A stretch of DNA of 48,435 nt from a bacterium BMS3Bbin05 (GCA_002897855.1 BDTO01000028.1:1-48435); one strand, 5' to 3'; shown: positions 1-8,445, counted from the stretch's first letter. Program-made: numbers and translations. Notes: a model not told the origin generated them from the sequence alone.

Positions 1-1
1 G

Positions 2-250
2 CATCAGGAAGGTCTCATTGAAGGATGTTACACCCATGATAAAAGACCTTTGAAATTAATGCATGTTGAAGAATTTACAGATATTATAGAAACAATCTCC
101 AGGGAGAAACAGATAAAAGGCTGGTCAGGAAGAAAAAAAGAGGCTATAATCGCTGGAGATTATGAAGAGTTGGTAGAATTACCCTTCGACAAGCTCAGGG
201 TGACAGTTTTTACTCACAGGGTGACAAAAAAAACGGCAGGCCTGGAATGA
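2..250 (+). CDS. GIY-YIG family endonuclease, C-terminal fragment (5' end outside window)
   Basis: The frame is open from the first bases of the window, so the N-terminus, including the GIY-YIG catalytic motif, lies off the left edge. Visible residues include EGCYTHDKRPLKLMHVEEF, then REKQIKGWSGRKKEAIIAGD. This is the classic C-terminal half of small stand-alone GIY-YIG (UvrC N-like, YhbQ-type) proteins of about 85-100 residues. A TTG at 50 is not a credible start because the family motif continues upstream of it. The last 25 or so codons, after EELVELPF, are read from the 21-22 bp tandem repeat that follows, so the natural C-terminus has probably been replaced or extended by repeat DNA. The cellular role of this family is poorly defined. 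Confidence 0.75.
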   Translation, partial: HQEGLIEGCYTHDKRPLKLMHVEEFTDIIETISREKQIKGWSGRKKEAIIAGDYEELVELPFDKLRVTVFTHRVTKKTAGLE

Positions 251-345
251 CGGTAGCCGAAGGGCTCAGGGTGACAGTAATTTACTCTCAGGGTGACAGT
301 AATTTACCCACAGGGTGACAGTTTTTACCCACAGGGTGACAGTTT
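188..345. repeat. Tandem array of 21-22 bp repeats (CAGGGTGACAGT core)
   Basis: The core CAGGGTGAC starts at 196, 217, 267, 289, 311 and 332, giving spacings of mostly 21-22 bp with one 50-bp gap. Spacers are near-identical AT-rich text (AGTAATTTACCCA). The first unit carries the longer form CTTCGACAAGCTCAGGGTGA. It overlaps the 3' end of the GIY-YIG frame and ends about 80 bp before hemE. The units are tandem with no unique spacers, so it is not a CRISPR. Confidence 0.85.
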
Positions 346-426
346 ACCCATTTGAAATGAGAAAGAACCAAAATTCATTTATTAAAAAATCCGTGTATAT
401 CTGTGGACAAATATTCAGGAGGAAAT

Positions 427-1455
427 ATGAATGATCAGTTTCTAAGGGCATGTCGTGGTGAAGAGGTCGATTATACACCGGTGTGGATAATGCGTCAGGC
501 GGGCCGGTATCTGCCTGAATATCAGAAGGTTCGTTCGAAGGTCGATTTTTTAACACTATGCAAGACACCGGACCTTGCTGCAGAGGTATCGCTTCAGCCT
601 GTTGATGTATTGGGCGTTGATGCGGCAATCCTGTTTTCCGACATCCTGATCCCGGTGGAGGCGATGGGATTAAAACTGCATTTTTATGAAAAAAAAGGTC
701 CTGTACTTGACAATCCGGTAAGGGACAGAAAATCGGTAGAAAAACTGGTTGAGATCGAACCGGAAGAAGATGTCCCGTTTGTTATGGATACTATAAAGAT
801 ACTAAGAAAGGAACTTGAGGGAAGGGTCCCCCTCATCGGTTTTTCAGGCGCTCCTTTTACCCTTGCAACTTATATTATAGAGGGCGGCGGTTCTAAAAAC
901 TACCTGAACACAAAGAGGATGATGTATCAGAACCCGCAACTTTTTAATGATCTGATGCAAAGGATAACACAGAATGTAATATCATACCTATCCGCCCAGA
1001 TTGATGCCGGTGCACAGGCGGTGCAGCTCTTCGACAGTTGGGTGGGTATACTGTCGCCGGTTGATTATGAAAATCACGTATTCCCACATATAAAGAGCGC
1101 CGTGAAGATACTCGGGAATAAGGGGGTGCCGATAATATATTTCGTCAATAATTGTGCCGGAATGCTTGATATGGCAAAGAAGGTTGGATCGGATGTAATA
1201 GGTATTGACTGGCGGATAGATATGTCAAGAGCGGTTAAGCGAATAGGGAAAAAGGTTTCGGTTCAGGGCAATCTTGATCCGTGCGCCCTGTTTATGCCCA
1301 GGGAGAGGATACGGGAAGCGGCTGCCGATGTCCTGAATAAGGCCTCTTCTGCAAGGGGACACATATTTAATCTGGGGCACGGGATTTTACCCGAGACGCC
1401 TGTAGATAACGCAAGGGCACTGGTTGATGCAGTTCATGAACTGAGCAGAAGGTAA
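427..1455 (+). CDS. hemE: Uroporphyrinogen decarboxylase
   Basis: Converts uroporphyrinogen III to coproporphyrinogen III by removing four acetate carboxyls, in the cytoplasm. The 342-residue protein shows both family signatures: WIMRQAGRYLPEY near residues 20-32 (substrate-binding Arg) and GFSGAPFTLATYIIEGGGS near 140. The invariant Asp is in LFSDILIP near residue 75. A GTG at 403 would extend the frame, but the strong AGGAGG at 417-422 sits just ahead of ATG 427, which gives the normal family N-terminus MNDQFLRA. It is the first gene of a hemE-hemH-hemG operon; the hemH start lies 7 nt after the stop. Together they cover late heme synthesis except coproporphyrinogen oxidase, which is not in the window. 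Confidence 0.96.
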   Translation: MNDQFLRACRGEEVDYTPVWIMRQAGRYLPEYQKVRSKVDFLTLCKTPDLAAEVSLQPVDVLGVDAAILFSDILIPVEAMGLKLHFYEKKGPVLDNPVRDRKSVEKLVEIEPEEDVPFVMDTIKILRKELEGRVPLIGFSGAPFTLATYIIEGGGSKNYLNTKRMMYQNPQLFNDLMQRITQNVISYLSAQIDAGAQAVQLFDSWVGILSPVDYENHVFPHIKSAVKILGNKGVPIIYFVNNCAGMLDMAKKVGSDVIGIDWRIDMSRAVKRIGKKVSVQGNLDPCALFMPRERIREAAADVLNKASSARGHIFNLGHGILPETPVDNARALVDAVHELSRR

Positions 1456-1462
1456 GGATTAA

Positions 1463-2419
1463 GTGGAAGACCGTCCCAGAGGAGTGTTGCTTCTGAATCT
1501 CGGGGGGCCGGACTCACTGAGCGCTGTCAGACCTTTTTTATTCAACCTCTTTTCCGACAGGGACATTATAAGACTCGGCCCTGCGCTTTTGCAGAAACCC
1601 GTAGCAGGCATGATCTCTCTGATGCGCGCTCCCAAAACGAGGTCGCTCTATAAATTAATCGGTGGTGGATCACCCATAAATGAAATCACACGGGCTCAGG
1701 CCGATGCGCTTCAGGAGAGTCTCGAACCTCATGGTAATTACAGGGTGTATTTTGGAATGAGATACTGGCATCCCTTCATCAGGGATGCTCTGGAGAAGAT
1801 GTATGATGACGGTATAAGAAACATGACAGCGCTCAGCCTTTATCCTCATAACTCGGTTGCGACTACAGGTTCGGCGTATTCGGAGGTGAAAAGGTGTCTG
1901 AAGAAATATGATATTGAGCCTGTTTTTGCCGGGCCGTGGTACAATAATCCGGATTATATCACTGCATTGTACAATTTGATAATCGAGTCAATTGATAAAA
2001 ATGAAAAATATAGAGTAATCCTGTACAGTGCCCACAGCCTCCCGGAGAGCTTTATAGCGGGGGGCGACCCATATAAAGAACATATCGAGGCTACCATCGG
2101 TCTGTTAAATGCAAGATTGGCTGAAAATGGTTACCTGATCGAGAGTTATCTCGCATTCCAGAGCAGGAGCGGACCCGTCAAGTGGCTTGAACCTTCTACC
2201 GGTGATATGATAAAGGAGCTTGGAGAGAAAGGTGTCAGGGATCTGACGGTTGTACCCATCAGTTTTGTATCTGACCATATCGAAACACTTTACGAAATAG
2301 ATATTCTTTATAAAGGGCTGGCTTCCACGCACGGCATAAATCTCAAAAGAACACGGTCGTTGAACACCGACCCTCTATTTATAAAGGCGTTAAAAAATAT
2401 CGTACTGAATTATAATTGA
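1463..2419 (+). CDS. hemH: Ferrochelatase
   Basis: Inserts Fe(II) into protoporphyrin IX, the last step of heme synthesis. At 318 residues it is of normal bacterial length. Residues 8-17 read LLLNLGGPDS, the conserved N-terminus. The catalytic His is in YSAHSLPESF (about residue 194), followed by the family GGDPY motif, and the second active-site Glu is in SDHIETLYEID near residue 273. Translation begins at GTG 1463, seven bases after the hemE stop, with the weak AAGG overlapping that stop, which suggests coupling to hemE. LYPHNSVATTGS stands where most homologues have LYPQYS, a minor change. No C-terminal Fe-S cysteines are evident. Confidence 0.95.
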   Translation: MEDRPRGVLLLNLGGPDSLSAVRPFLFNLFSDRDIIRLGPALLQKPVAGMISLMRAPKTRSLYKLIGGGSPINEITRAQADALQESLEPHGNYRVYFGMRYWHPFIRDALEKMYDDGIRNMTALSLYPHNSVATTGSAYSEVKRCLKKYDIEPVFAGPWYNNPDYITALYNLIIESIDKNEKYRVILYSAHSLPESFIAGGDPYKEHIEATIGLLNARLAENGYLIESYLAFQSRSGPVKWLEPSTGDMIKELGEKGVRDLTVVPISFVSDHIETLYEIDILYKGLASTHGINLKRTRSLNTDPLFIKALKNIVLNYN

Positions 2420-2453
2420 TGGTGCTTATCGTTAGTTCTTCAGGGAGATGCAG

Positions 2454-3809
2454 ATGAAGATAGTAATAATCGGTGGTGGTATATCGGGCCTGTCGATAGC
2501 TTATTTCCTGCTGAGAAAGGAACCGGGGCTTGAAGTCGAGGTCTACGAGTCATCCGGACGGGCAGGCGGAAAGATCTGGACAGACAGGGCTGACGGATTT
2601 TTATGTGAAAGCGGTGTTAACGGTTTCCTCGATAACAGGCCCATGACCCTCAAGCTGGCAGGGGATCTCGGTCTCGATCCGCTCAAGAGTAACGACGATT
2701 CAAGAGAAAGGTACGTATTTTCCGGTAATAAGCTGCACCTGATACCTGAGAGCCCACTGGCATTTTTCAGTTCCGGTTTCCTTAGTCTGAAAGGCAGGCT
2801 GCGTATCCTCTATGAGCCATTTGCCGGTAAAGGCAGCGGAAAGGACGAAACGCTCGAAAGTTTTGCAGTGCGAAGGCTTGGCAGGGAGGCTTATGAAAAA
2901 CTTATAGACCCGATGGCTTCAGGCATATATGCAGGGGACAGCACCGCGCTTTCTTTAAAGAGCTGTTTCCCTCGTATCTATGAGCTTGAGCAGGATTACG
3001 GCAGTCTTATCAGGGCGATGTTCCGTCTCAGGAAGGAGGCACGAAAGACGGGGAAGAAGGTCAGCGCAGGACCCGGAGGAGTGCTTACCTCATTTTACAA
3101 CGGAATGCAGGTAATAATTGATTCTTTGAAAAACAGTATTGGCAACAGGTTAAGGCTTGGAAAAGAAGTCCTTTCAATTGACAGAAGAGATGATGGTTAT
3201 ACTTTACATACAGGAGACGGAAAAGAAACAGGTGCGGATCTGATAGTGCTGGCAGTGCCGGCGTATTCTGCTGCAAAGATATTAAGGGATTTCAATGGAA
3301 GGCTTTCGCAGATATTGAGCGGAATAACGTATCCTTCTGTGGCTGTAGTATGTATGGGTTTTCTCATGGAGAGTATACCGCATTCACTGAATGGTTTTGG
3401 TTTCCTGATACCCGCAAGGGAAAGGCGGAAGATACTGGGAACACTGTGGGATTCAAGTATATTTCCAAACAGGGCGCCTGACGGACATGTACTTCTGAGG
3501 ACGATGATAGGAGGGGCAAGGGCATCAAGTCTGGCAATGCAGGAAGATAACAAGATTGTTGATAACATTATGGGGGAACTGGGAACCATTATGGGAATTA
3601 AATCAGATCCCGATTTTATAAAGATATACAGACATGAACTTGCGATACCTCAGTACCACCTTGGCCACCAGGAAATCCTTCGGGAGGTTGATGCAATGGT
3701 AAGCACTTGCAGGGGGTTATACCTTACCGGGAATGCTTACAGGGGAATAGGGATGAACGACTGTATTGAAAATTCGTACAATTTATGTAACAGGATTCTT
3801 GGGTTATGA
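2454..3809 (+). CDS. hemG: Oxygen-dependent-type protoporphyrinogen oxidase (HemG/HemY)
   Basis: FAD-dependent oxidation of protoporphyrinogen IX to protoporphyrin IX, supplying HemH next door. The protein of about 451 residues starts with the dinucleotide-binding motif IVIIGGGISGLS and has the ESSGRAGGKI stretch at about residue 33. Near the C-terminus it has YLTGNAYRGIGMNDCI, the FAD-binding end typical of the HemY/PPOX family. An ATG at 2448 is also in frame, but the GGGAG Shine-Dalgarno at 2443-2447 abuts it, so ATG 2454 with about 6 nt spacing is preferred. This form normally needs O2 or another acceptor; homologues also exist in anaerobes, so aerobic life cannot be concluded from it. 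Confidence 0.93.
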   Translation: MKIVIIGGGISGLSIAYFLLRKEPGLEVEVYESSGRAGGKIWTDRADGFLCESGVNGFLDNRPMTLKLAGDLGLDPLKSNDDSRERYVFSGNKLHLIPESPLAFFSSGFLSLKGRLRILYEPFAGKGSGKDETLESFAVRRLGREAYEKLIDPMASGIYAGDSTALSLKSCFPRIYELEQDYGSLIRAMFRLRKEARKTGKKVSAGPGGVLTSFYNGMQVIIDSLKNSIGNRLRLGKEVLSIDRRDDGYTLHTGDGKETGADLIVLAVPAYSAAKILRDFNGRLSQILSGITYPSVAVVCMGFLMESIPHSLNGFGFLIPARERRKILGTLWDSSIFPNRAPDGHVLLRTMIGGARASSLAMQEDNKIVDNIMGELGTIMGIKSDPDFIKIYRHELAIPQYHLGHQEILREVDAMVSTCRGLYLTGNAYRGIGMNDCIENSYNLCNRILGL

Positions 3810-3923
3810 GAGAATCTTATGAGGCCGGCTGCAGTTTTTTTGTATCGGTTTTTATCTCATTTTTCCAGAACTTTTTTTATCTGTATGTCATACGCCGAAA
3901 TTCCAACAGGGAGGTGATAGTCG

Positions 3924-4415
3924 ATGTCTCAGGAAAGCGCTGTAATCCATACCAGGTTTGGTGATATTGCTCTCAGGTTTTTTCCGGATGTGGCTCCTAA
4001 CCATGTCAGAAACTCTATTGAACTCTCAAAAAAGGGTTTTTACAACGGGACAATTTTTCACAGGGTGATACCCGGTTTTATGATACAGGGAGGTGATCCG
4101 AATTCAAAAGAGCATGACAGGGCGGGACATGGCATGGGAGGCCCGGGATATACCATTAAGGCGGAATTCAACGACATATCGCATAAGAGGGGAATCCTTT
4201 CGATGGCAAGGGCGGCTGATCCCGGCAGTGCAGGGTCGCAGTTCTTTATCTGTGTTGCAGATGTTCCACATCTGGATGGACAATATTCTGTATTTGGTGA
4301 GGTGGTTGATGGTATGAGTGTAGTGGACAATATAGTGGCTCAACCAGGAGACGGGAGGGATAATCCTCTCGACAGAATAGAAATGACCATAAAGATAACA
4401 GAAAATGAAAGTTAG
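3924..4415 (+). CDS. Cyclophilin-type peptidyl-prolyl cis-trans isomerase
   Basis: Catalyses proline isomerisation during folding. The 163-residue single domain has the active-site FHRVIPGFMIQGGDP (about residues 47-61), with catalytic Arg and the Phe-Met-Gln set, then GSQFFIC near 110 and LDGQYSVFGEVVDGM. There is no signal peptide, so it is probably cytoplasmic. A strong GGGAGGTGA at 3909-3917 fixes the start. It is about 115 bp from hemG on the same strand, and whether it shares the heme transcript is unclear. Confidence 0.95.
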   Translation: MSQESAVIHTRFGDIALRFFPDVAPNHVRNSIELSKKGFYNGTIFHRVIPGFMIQGGDPNSKEHDRAGHGMGGPGYTIKAEFNDISHKRGILSMARAADPGSAGSQFFICVADVPHLDGQYSVFGEVVDGMSVVDNIVAQPGDGRDNPLDRIEMTIKITENES

Positions 4416-4553
4416 TTGTATTTTGTAATGAAATGTGATATTTTAAAATTGGTGATTGACCTCGAGGTACTCAAAAATATCCATGACGGAACAAGGCAAA
4501 TTTTGAGCGCCCGGGGTTTTTTTGTAGAAAATTAATGAGTTAAGGAGGTAATA

Positions 4554-4781
4554 GTGAAAGAAAACGAAATTATTGAGATCCTCAGACAGGAAGATGAAGA
4601 ATTCAAAAAGATTGAAGAAGAACATAGAGCGCTTGATGAAAAAATAGCTGAAATCGACAAAAATCGCTATCTGACGACAGAAGAAGAGGTTGAAAAAAAG
4701 AAATTGCAGAAGCAGAAGCTTATTAAAAAGGACCAGATGGCGGAGATTGTGAGGAATTATAAAAAATCGCAGTCAAATTGA
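4554..4781 (+). CDS. DUF465 (YdcH-like) small coiled-coil protein
   Basis: A 75-residue, highly charged protein, almost wholly alpha-helical by composition. It carries the pattern EEFKKIEEEHRALDEKIAEI followed by a Lys/Glu-rich second helix that includes KKKLQKQKLIKKDQM, as in DUF465 proteins. Their function is not established. The start is GTG 4554 with a near-perfect AAGGAGGT at 4542-4549. It stands alone between the cyclophilin and phosphodiesterase genes. Confidence 0.8.
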   Translation: MKENEIIEILRQEDEEFKKIEEEHRALDEKIAEIDKNRYLTTEEEVEKKKLQKQKLIKKDQMAEIVRNYKKSQSN

Positions 4782-4888
4782 TAATAAATAAAGAACGGAT
4801 TCTCAGGTACAATAATTATGAGCTATATGTGAAGCAATAGCCGGGTATTAATCCCAGTATCTCTTTTTTATATGATTAATTTATTTAA

Positions 4889-5005
4889 ATGGATAGCGAG
4901 CGGATGTGAGCGAATATAATAGTTCAAAAATCCCTGCATTAGATTACCGGTGGCTTGCCTGTGCGTGCCGCACGCAGACAGGCGGAGCCACAGGGAAGAT
5001 CAATT
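4889..5005 (+). repeat. Dispersed palindromic repeat, copy A
   Basis: Starts with ATGGATAGCGAGCGGATG, runs through TGCATTAGATTACCGGTGGC, holds a GC-rich hairpin at 4957-4983 (GCCTGTGCGTGC / CGCACGCAGACAGGC) and ends with GAAGATCAATT. A second copy lies in opposite orientation at 22908-23026 with most bases conserved. The phosphodiesterase gene starts about 20 bp after its end, so its leader is largely repeat-derived. Confidence 0.85.
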
Positions 5006-5026
5006 TATTGAATAAAGTGGAAATTT

Positions 5027-5512
5027 GTGACCATGATAGGTGTAATTTCTGATACACACGATAATATGGACAATATCAGGAAGTCCGTGGAAATTTTCAA
5101 CAAAAAGGGGGTTTCTCTGGTTGTTCATGCCGGGGATTTTACTTCTCCTTTCTCGTTGGTTCCGTACAGTAAATTAAAGGCGGAATTTGTGGGAATATTC
5201 GGTAATAATGATGGCGACCTCCTCCTCCTTAATGACCGGTCAGGCGGGAGAATCCACAAACAGCCGTATCATTTTGAGTTCAGGAAGAAGAAAATAGTTG
5301 TTATGCATGAGCATTATCTAACAGAGGCGCTTGCCGACAGCGGCCATTATGATATTATTATTTTCGGGCATACACATAAAGCCCTTGTGAAGAAAAAAAA
5401 CAATACGCTTATTGTAAATCCGGGTGAGGCAGGTCACTGGTTATATGGTAAGGCGACAGTTGGTGTAATTGATACAGATAAAATGGATGCCGAGATCATC
5501 GCCCTTTCCTGA
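5027..5512 (+). CDS. YfcE/MJ0936-type metallophosphoesterase (phosphodiesterase)
   Basis: A 161-residue calcineurin-like phosphoesterase. The five metal-binding blocks are visible in order: ISDTHDN (about 8-14), HAGDF (about 36), FGNNDGD (about 64), MHEH (about 90) and FGHTHKA (about 111-117), followed by IVNPGEAGHW. Members of this group hydrolyse phosphodiesters in vitro with Mn2+ or other divalent metals; the physiological substrate is unknown. GTG 5027 and ATG 5033 are both possible starts and neither has a strong Shine-Dalgarno. The upstream leader is mostly repeat copy A. Confidence 0.88.
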   Translation: MTMIGVISDTHDNMDNIRKSVEIFNKKGVSLVVHAGDFTSPFSLVPYSKLKAEFVGIFGNNDGDLLLLNDRSGGRIHKQPYHFEFRKKKIVVMHEHYLTEALADSGHYDIIIFGHTHKALVKKKNNTLIVNPGEAGHWLYGKATVGVIDTDKMDAEIIALS

Positions 5513-5571
5513 TTATGGATTATTGAAGCAGTGCCGAATGGGCCTGTGGCGTTCCTTATTCTATCAGCTCT

Positions 5572-5790
5572 TCAGCGATCTGCCCGGCATGCCAGGACTA
5601 TTCCTTTAATTGAATCGAGTATATGTAAATACAATGACGAAGCCTTTGTAGTACATAGCTCTTCAATAAGGCGTTCTTCATGAAGAGTGGAAAATCCGGG
5701 AGCTATATGTTCGATTTCCTTTCCTGATTCTTTGATATAATGAGTAATGATAATATTGCGGGCAAGAATGTAATCAGACAAGGTATTCAT
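5572..5790 (-). CDS. Small hypothetical ORF downstream of tilS
   Basis: A 72-residue frame that starts three bases after the tilS stop on the same strand. The translation (MNTLSDYILARNIIITHYIK at the start) has a normal amino-acid mix with plausible helices, but I recognise no family and see no Shine-Dalgarno. It could be a genuine small gene cotranscribed with tilS, a decayed gene fragment, or chance. The remaining intergenic DNA to 5512 shows nothing else. Confidence 0.3.
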   Translation of the reverse strand: MNTLSDYILARNIIITHYIKESGKEIEHIAPGFSTLHEERLIEELCTTKASSLYLHILDSIKGIVLACRADR

Positions 5791-5793
5791 ATT

Positions 5794-7170
5794 TTATTTC
5801 ATGGTGATGCGGGAAGTGATCGTCAGGAATTCTTTTGTGTTTTTATCAGGTATATATCTGTCGTCGGGCCTGTAACCGACAACCCAGATAATATTATCAC
5901 CCGAACATATCAGCGGAACGGAATCTCTTTCATCCCTCGGCACCTTTTCATCCACGAAAAAGTCCTGCAGTTTTTTCTTCTTACCGAAGTGTGCTGGGAA
6001 AAAGAAATCGCCTTTCTTCCGGGCTCTTACGGTAAGAGGCAGGTATATCCTGGCAAGGTCGAATACTGCAATTGATTTGCCGTCTGAATCCGGTTGCCTA
6101 TCGGATATTTGCGCTTTTAGAACTAAACCGGTTTCCCTTAGCAGTAAATCATCACCTGCCTTCAGTGAGTATGTTTTTAATCTCGATGGTAGTTCAGTGG
6201 TCAGAACAAGGAGCGAATAATTGCGTATAGCCCTGAGATTATTCGGCAGATAAATCCGGTCACCGCTTTTTCCTCTCTTTATCAGCTCTATTATATCTTC
6301 AATGTTTCTCAATGAAAGAGATTTCAGCTCGGTTATCTCTGCAATGGTTCTTCTTAATATCCTCCTTAGCAATACGGCAGGGATGGTTTCCATTGGTATC
6401 AGGAACATTTCAATCCTTGATTCGGTTTTTCGGCTGAACAGCCTGATCATTGTCCTGGTTACAGCCATTTCAAGGTAATCATTTTCCTGTGTCAATATCT
6501 CGGCGGTCCGGTTGAGGGTTTCGACAATGCCGGGATTGAGATTTTTCAACTCCGGTATGATGAATGCCCGTATCTTATTCCTTAGATAGGCATTCCCGAG
6601 ATTTGAGGAGTCTACCATATAACCTTCCCTGATATTTGACAGATAATCGATAATCTCCTCTTTCCCGACATCTATGAGTGGCCTGATTATGTTCTTCCTT
6701 ACCGGTGAGATGCCGGTAAGGCCTTTCATCCCGGATCCGCGCAACAGATTTATCAGGATGGTCTCAGCCTGGTCGTTTTTATGATGAGCTACTGCGATTT
6801 TGTCTGCATTCAGTTCAGATGCAGTTTCTGCTATGGCCTTATATCTCAGTGCTCTCGCAGCGCCCTGTTTGCCTGATTTTTTCACAAGTGGACTTGAGTT
6901 CACGTTAATTTCTTTAACTTCAAACTGAACGCCCATGCTTTTACAGAGCGCCCGGCAGAAGTCCACCTCTCCGGGTGTCTCTTTCGGTCTGAGGCCGTGA
7001 TCTACATAAATGGCATATAGTAAGAGATTATAATCGGATTTGACTTTATTCAGTATGTGTAAAAGGCATACAGAATCGGGTCCTCCTGAGAGTGCCACCA
7101 GAATCCTGTCCCCTGTGGAGAGCATTGAGTATTTCTTTATTGTCTGTATGGTTTTTTCAAGTATTGTCAT
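5794..7170 (-). CDS. tilS: tRNA(Ile)-lysidine synthase
   Basis: Attaches lysine to C34 of the CAU-anticodon tRNA-Ile so that it reads AUA. The 458-residue protein has the PP-loop ALSGGPDSVCLLHIL at about residues 26-40, YVDHGLRP near 56, AHHKNDQAETILINLLRGSG near 128 (catalytic His/Asp set), and DSSNLGNAYLRNKIR near 186. A long C-terminal TilS substrate-binding part ends with FFVDEKVPRDERDSVPLI. The enzyme should be essential, and AUA codons are common in this window. The usual downstream partners hpt and ftsH are absent. It is divergent from the outer-membrane protein gene at 7456. Confidence 0.95.
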   Translation of the reverse strand: MTILEKTIQTIKKYSMLSTGDRILVALSGGPDSVCLLHILNKVKSDYNLLLYAIYVDHGLRPKETPGEVDFCRALCKSMGVQFEVKEINVNSSPLVKKSGKQGAARALRYKAIAETASELNADKIAVAHHKNDQAETILINLLRGSGMKGLTGISPVRKNIIRPLIDVGKEEIIDYLSNIREGYMVDSSNLGNAYLRNKIRAFIIPELKNLNPGIVETLNRTAEILTQENDYLEMAVTRTMIRLFSRKTESRIEMFLIPMETIPAVLLRRILRRTIAEITELKSLSLRNIEDIIELIKRGKSGDRIYLPNNLRAIRNYSLLVLTTELPSRLKTYSLKAGDDLLLRETGLVLKAQISDRQPDSDGKSIAVFDLARIYLPLTVRARKKGDFFFPAHFGKKKKLQDFFVDEKVPRDERDSVPLICSGDNIIWVVGYRPDDRYIPDKNTKEFLTITSRITMK

Positions 7171-7455
7171 CTCAGGACCATGATAAATGAAAAATATTCA
7201 AGACTATTCAGGTTTGGGCCGTTTTAGTTTAATGACTTAATTATATTAAAGAAATGTGACTAAATGGAATATCGTAGAGGTGATGACCTGTTTTTTTGCA
7301 TCTGGCATAGCTTTTATTATTAACACAATGTGACTTAGTTATGACATGCGGGCTCTCCTTAATATGCTGAATATGCGGAAAAGCGTCACTTCGGCTAATG
7401 GCGCAGTGAATTGCTCCCGGTTGACAGCCATTCAATATTTTTGTTATGTTTATCA
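7171..7455. other. Divergent intergenic region tilS / outer-membrane protein gene
   Basis: 285 bp between two divergent genes, so it should hold both promoters. It is AT-rich, but I cannot pick out a -35/-10 pair with confidence. No repeat, hairpin or credible short gene was seen; an 84-codon minus-strand frame across 7241-7495 overlaps the real gene and lacks family features. Confidence 0.4.
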
Positions 7456-8238
7456 ATGAAAAAAGGAGTATTATACTGTCTTTTTTTAGCCTCACTTATG
7501 TTGTTTTTCAGTGTGCCTTCCAGTGCATTTGAGTTAAAAGGACTTCAGCCAATACAGCCCTACGGAGGTTTTTCAGCTTTCAATGCTTCCACTCCGGGCA
7601 AAGGTGTTTACAGTATGGGGATAGGCTTTGAGAGATCAGTTGATATGAATTATTACAGGGCGACGATAAATGGAGGATATGGAATTTCTTCCGGTACGGA
7701 GTTTCTATTGACAATTCCTTATCTTATTGAGTGGAATAATTCTTTGGACGGCCTGGAAGATATAAGCGCTGGAATTAAACAACGTTTTTTCAAAGAGAAC
7801 AAATACGGTCCTTCAGTGGCTTATTTGCTGAAATTTTCGCTTCCCACCGGCAAGAATAAATTTACCACCGGCGGCGCCGCAGGTGCGGGCCTTATTATCA
7901 GTAAGAAGTTGGGGCCGTTCAGCAGCAGTCTGAACCTTATTTACTCCGTCCCATTTGATGGTTCTTACAGTAAGCAACTGGAGCTGATCTGGGGATTGGA
8001 CTTACGCTCTGCACATGATTTTGATATAGTCGCTGAATTATATGCAGTTGACAGTTATTTTACTGCCGGCTTTGACTCGGTCGAAGGAAGGCTCGGGTAT
8101 AGAATCAGGACTGCGGAGAATGTTTACACTGTCCTGGGAGCCGGATATGATTTTAAAGGGCATGACCCGGAGTTCAGGCTGACGGTTTCTTTTAATTTTA
8201 TTTTCAGGAAGAATAATAATGCAGGGGATAATCTGTAA
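7456..8238 (+). CDS. Predicted outer-membrane beta-barrel protein (transporter-like, unknown function)
   Basis: The 260-residue protein starts with a clear signal peptide (Lys-Lys, then a hydrophobic stretch ending VPSSAFE, cleavage near residue 23). The mature part alternates polar and hydrophobic residues, is rich in Gly, Tyr and Ser, and ends with FRLTVSFNFIF, a terminal strand ending in aromatic Phe as in outer-membrane barrels. Residues LLKFSLPTGKNKFTTGG resemble the Phenol_MetA_deg (PF13557-like) group of putative outer-membrane proteins. ATG 7411 upstream is in frame but would put 15 non-signal residues ahead of the signal peptide, so ATG 7456 is chosen. No substrate can be inferred. 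Confidence 0.72.
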   Translation: MKKGVLYCLFLASLMLFFSVPSSAFELKGLQPIQPYGGFSAFNASTPGKGVYSMGIGFERSVDMNYYRATINGGYGISSGTEFLLTIPYLIEWNNSLDGLEDISAGIKQRFFKENKYGPSVAYLLKFSLPTGKNKFTTGGAAGAGLIISKKLGPFSSSLNLIYSVPFDGSYSKQLELIWGLDLRSAHDFDIVAELYAVDSYFTAGFDSVEGRLGYRIRTAENVYTVLGAGYDFKGHDPEFRLTVSFNFIFRKNNNAGDNL

Positions 8239-8314
8239 CTTTTACTATATCGGATTTTTTTCTATTGTTTCTCAAGGCCGGTCTGATATACAATAAACAT
8301 GAATTATATTTGAT

Positions 8315-8445
8315 GGACTCGTAAAAAGTCTTTAACTGTCACCCTGAACTTGTTTCAGGGTCTCATAACACGTTGATTTTTCGAGATTCTGAAACAAGTT
8401 CAGAATGACATAATATGTTGTTTTTGACTTTTTTACGAGACTGTC
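8315..8445. repeat. MITE-like inverted-repeat element upstream of tatA
   Basis: Bounded by near-perfect inverted ends: GACTCGTAAAAAGTC at 8316-8330 and GACTTTTTTACGAG at 8425-8438. The interior holds two nested palindromic pieces, TGTCACCCTGAACTTGTTTC and GATTCTGAAACAAGTTCAGA, the second followed by ATGACA. The same inner core recurs in the 36582-36828 element. It lies in the 348-bp gap between the outer-membrane protein gene and tatA and encodes nothing. The rest of the gap (8446-8586) is AT-rich and probably carries the tat promoter, although no confident -35/-10 pair is visible. Confidence 0.85.

Noticed and set aside
188-345. Six repeats of CAGGGTGAC as a CRISPR or iteron-type origin
   Set aside because: Spacing is 21-22 bp with near-identical intervening text and no replication gene; the unit is a common dispersed repeat core.
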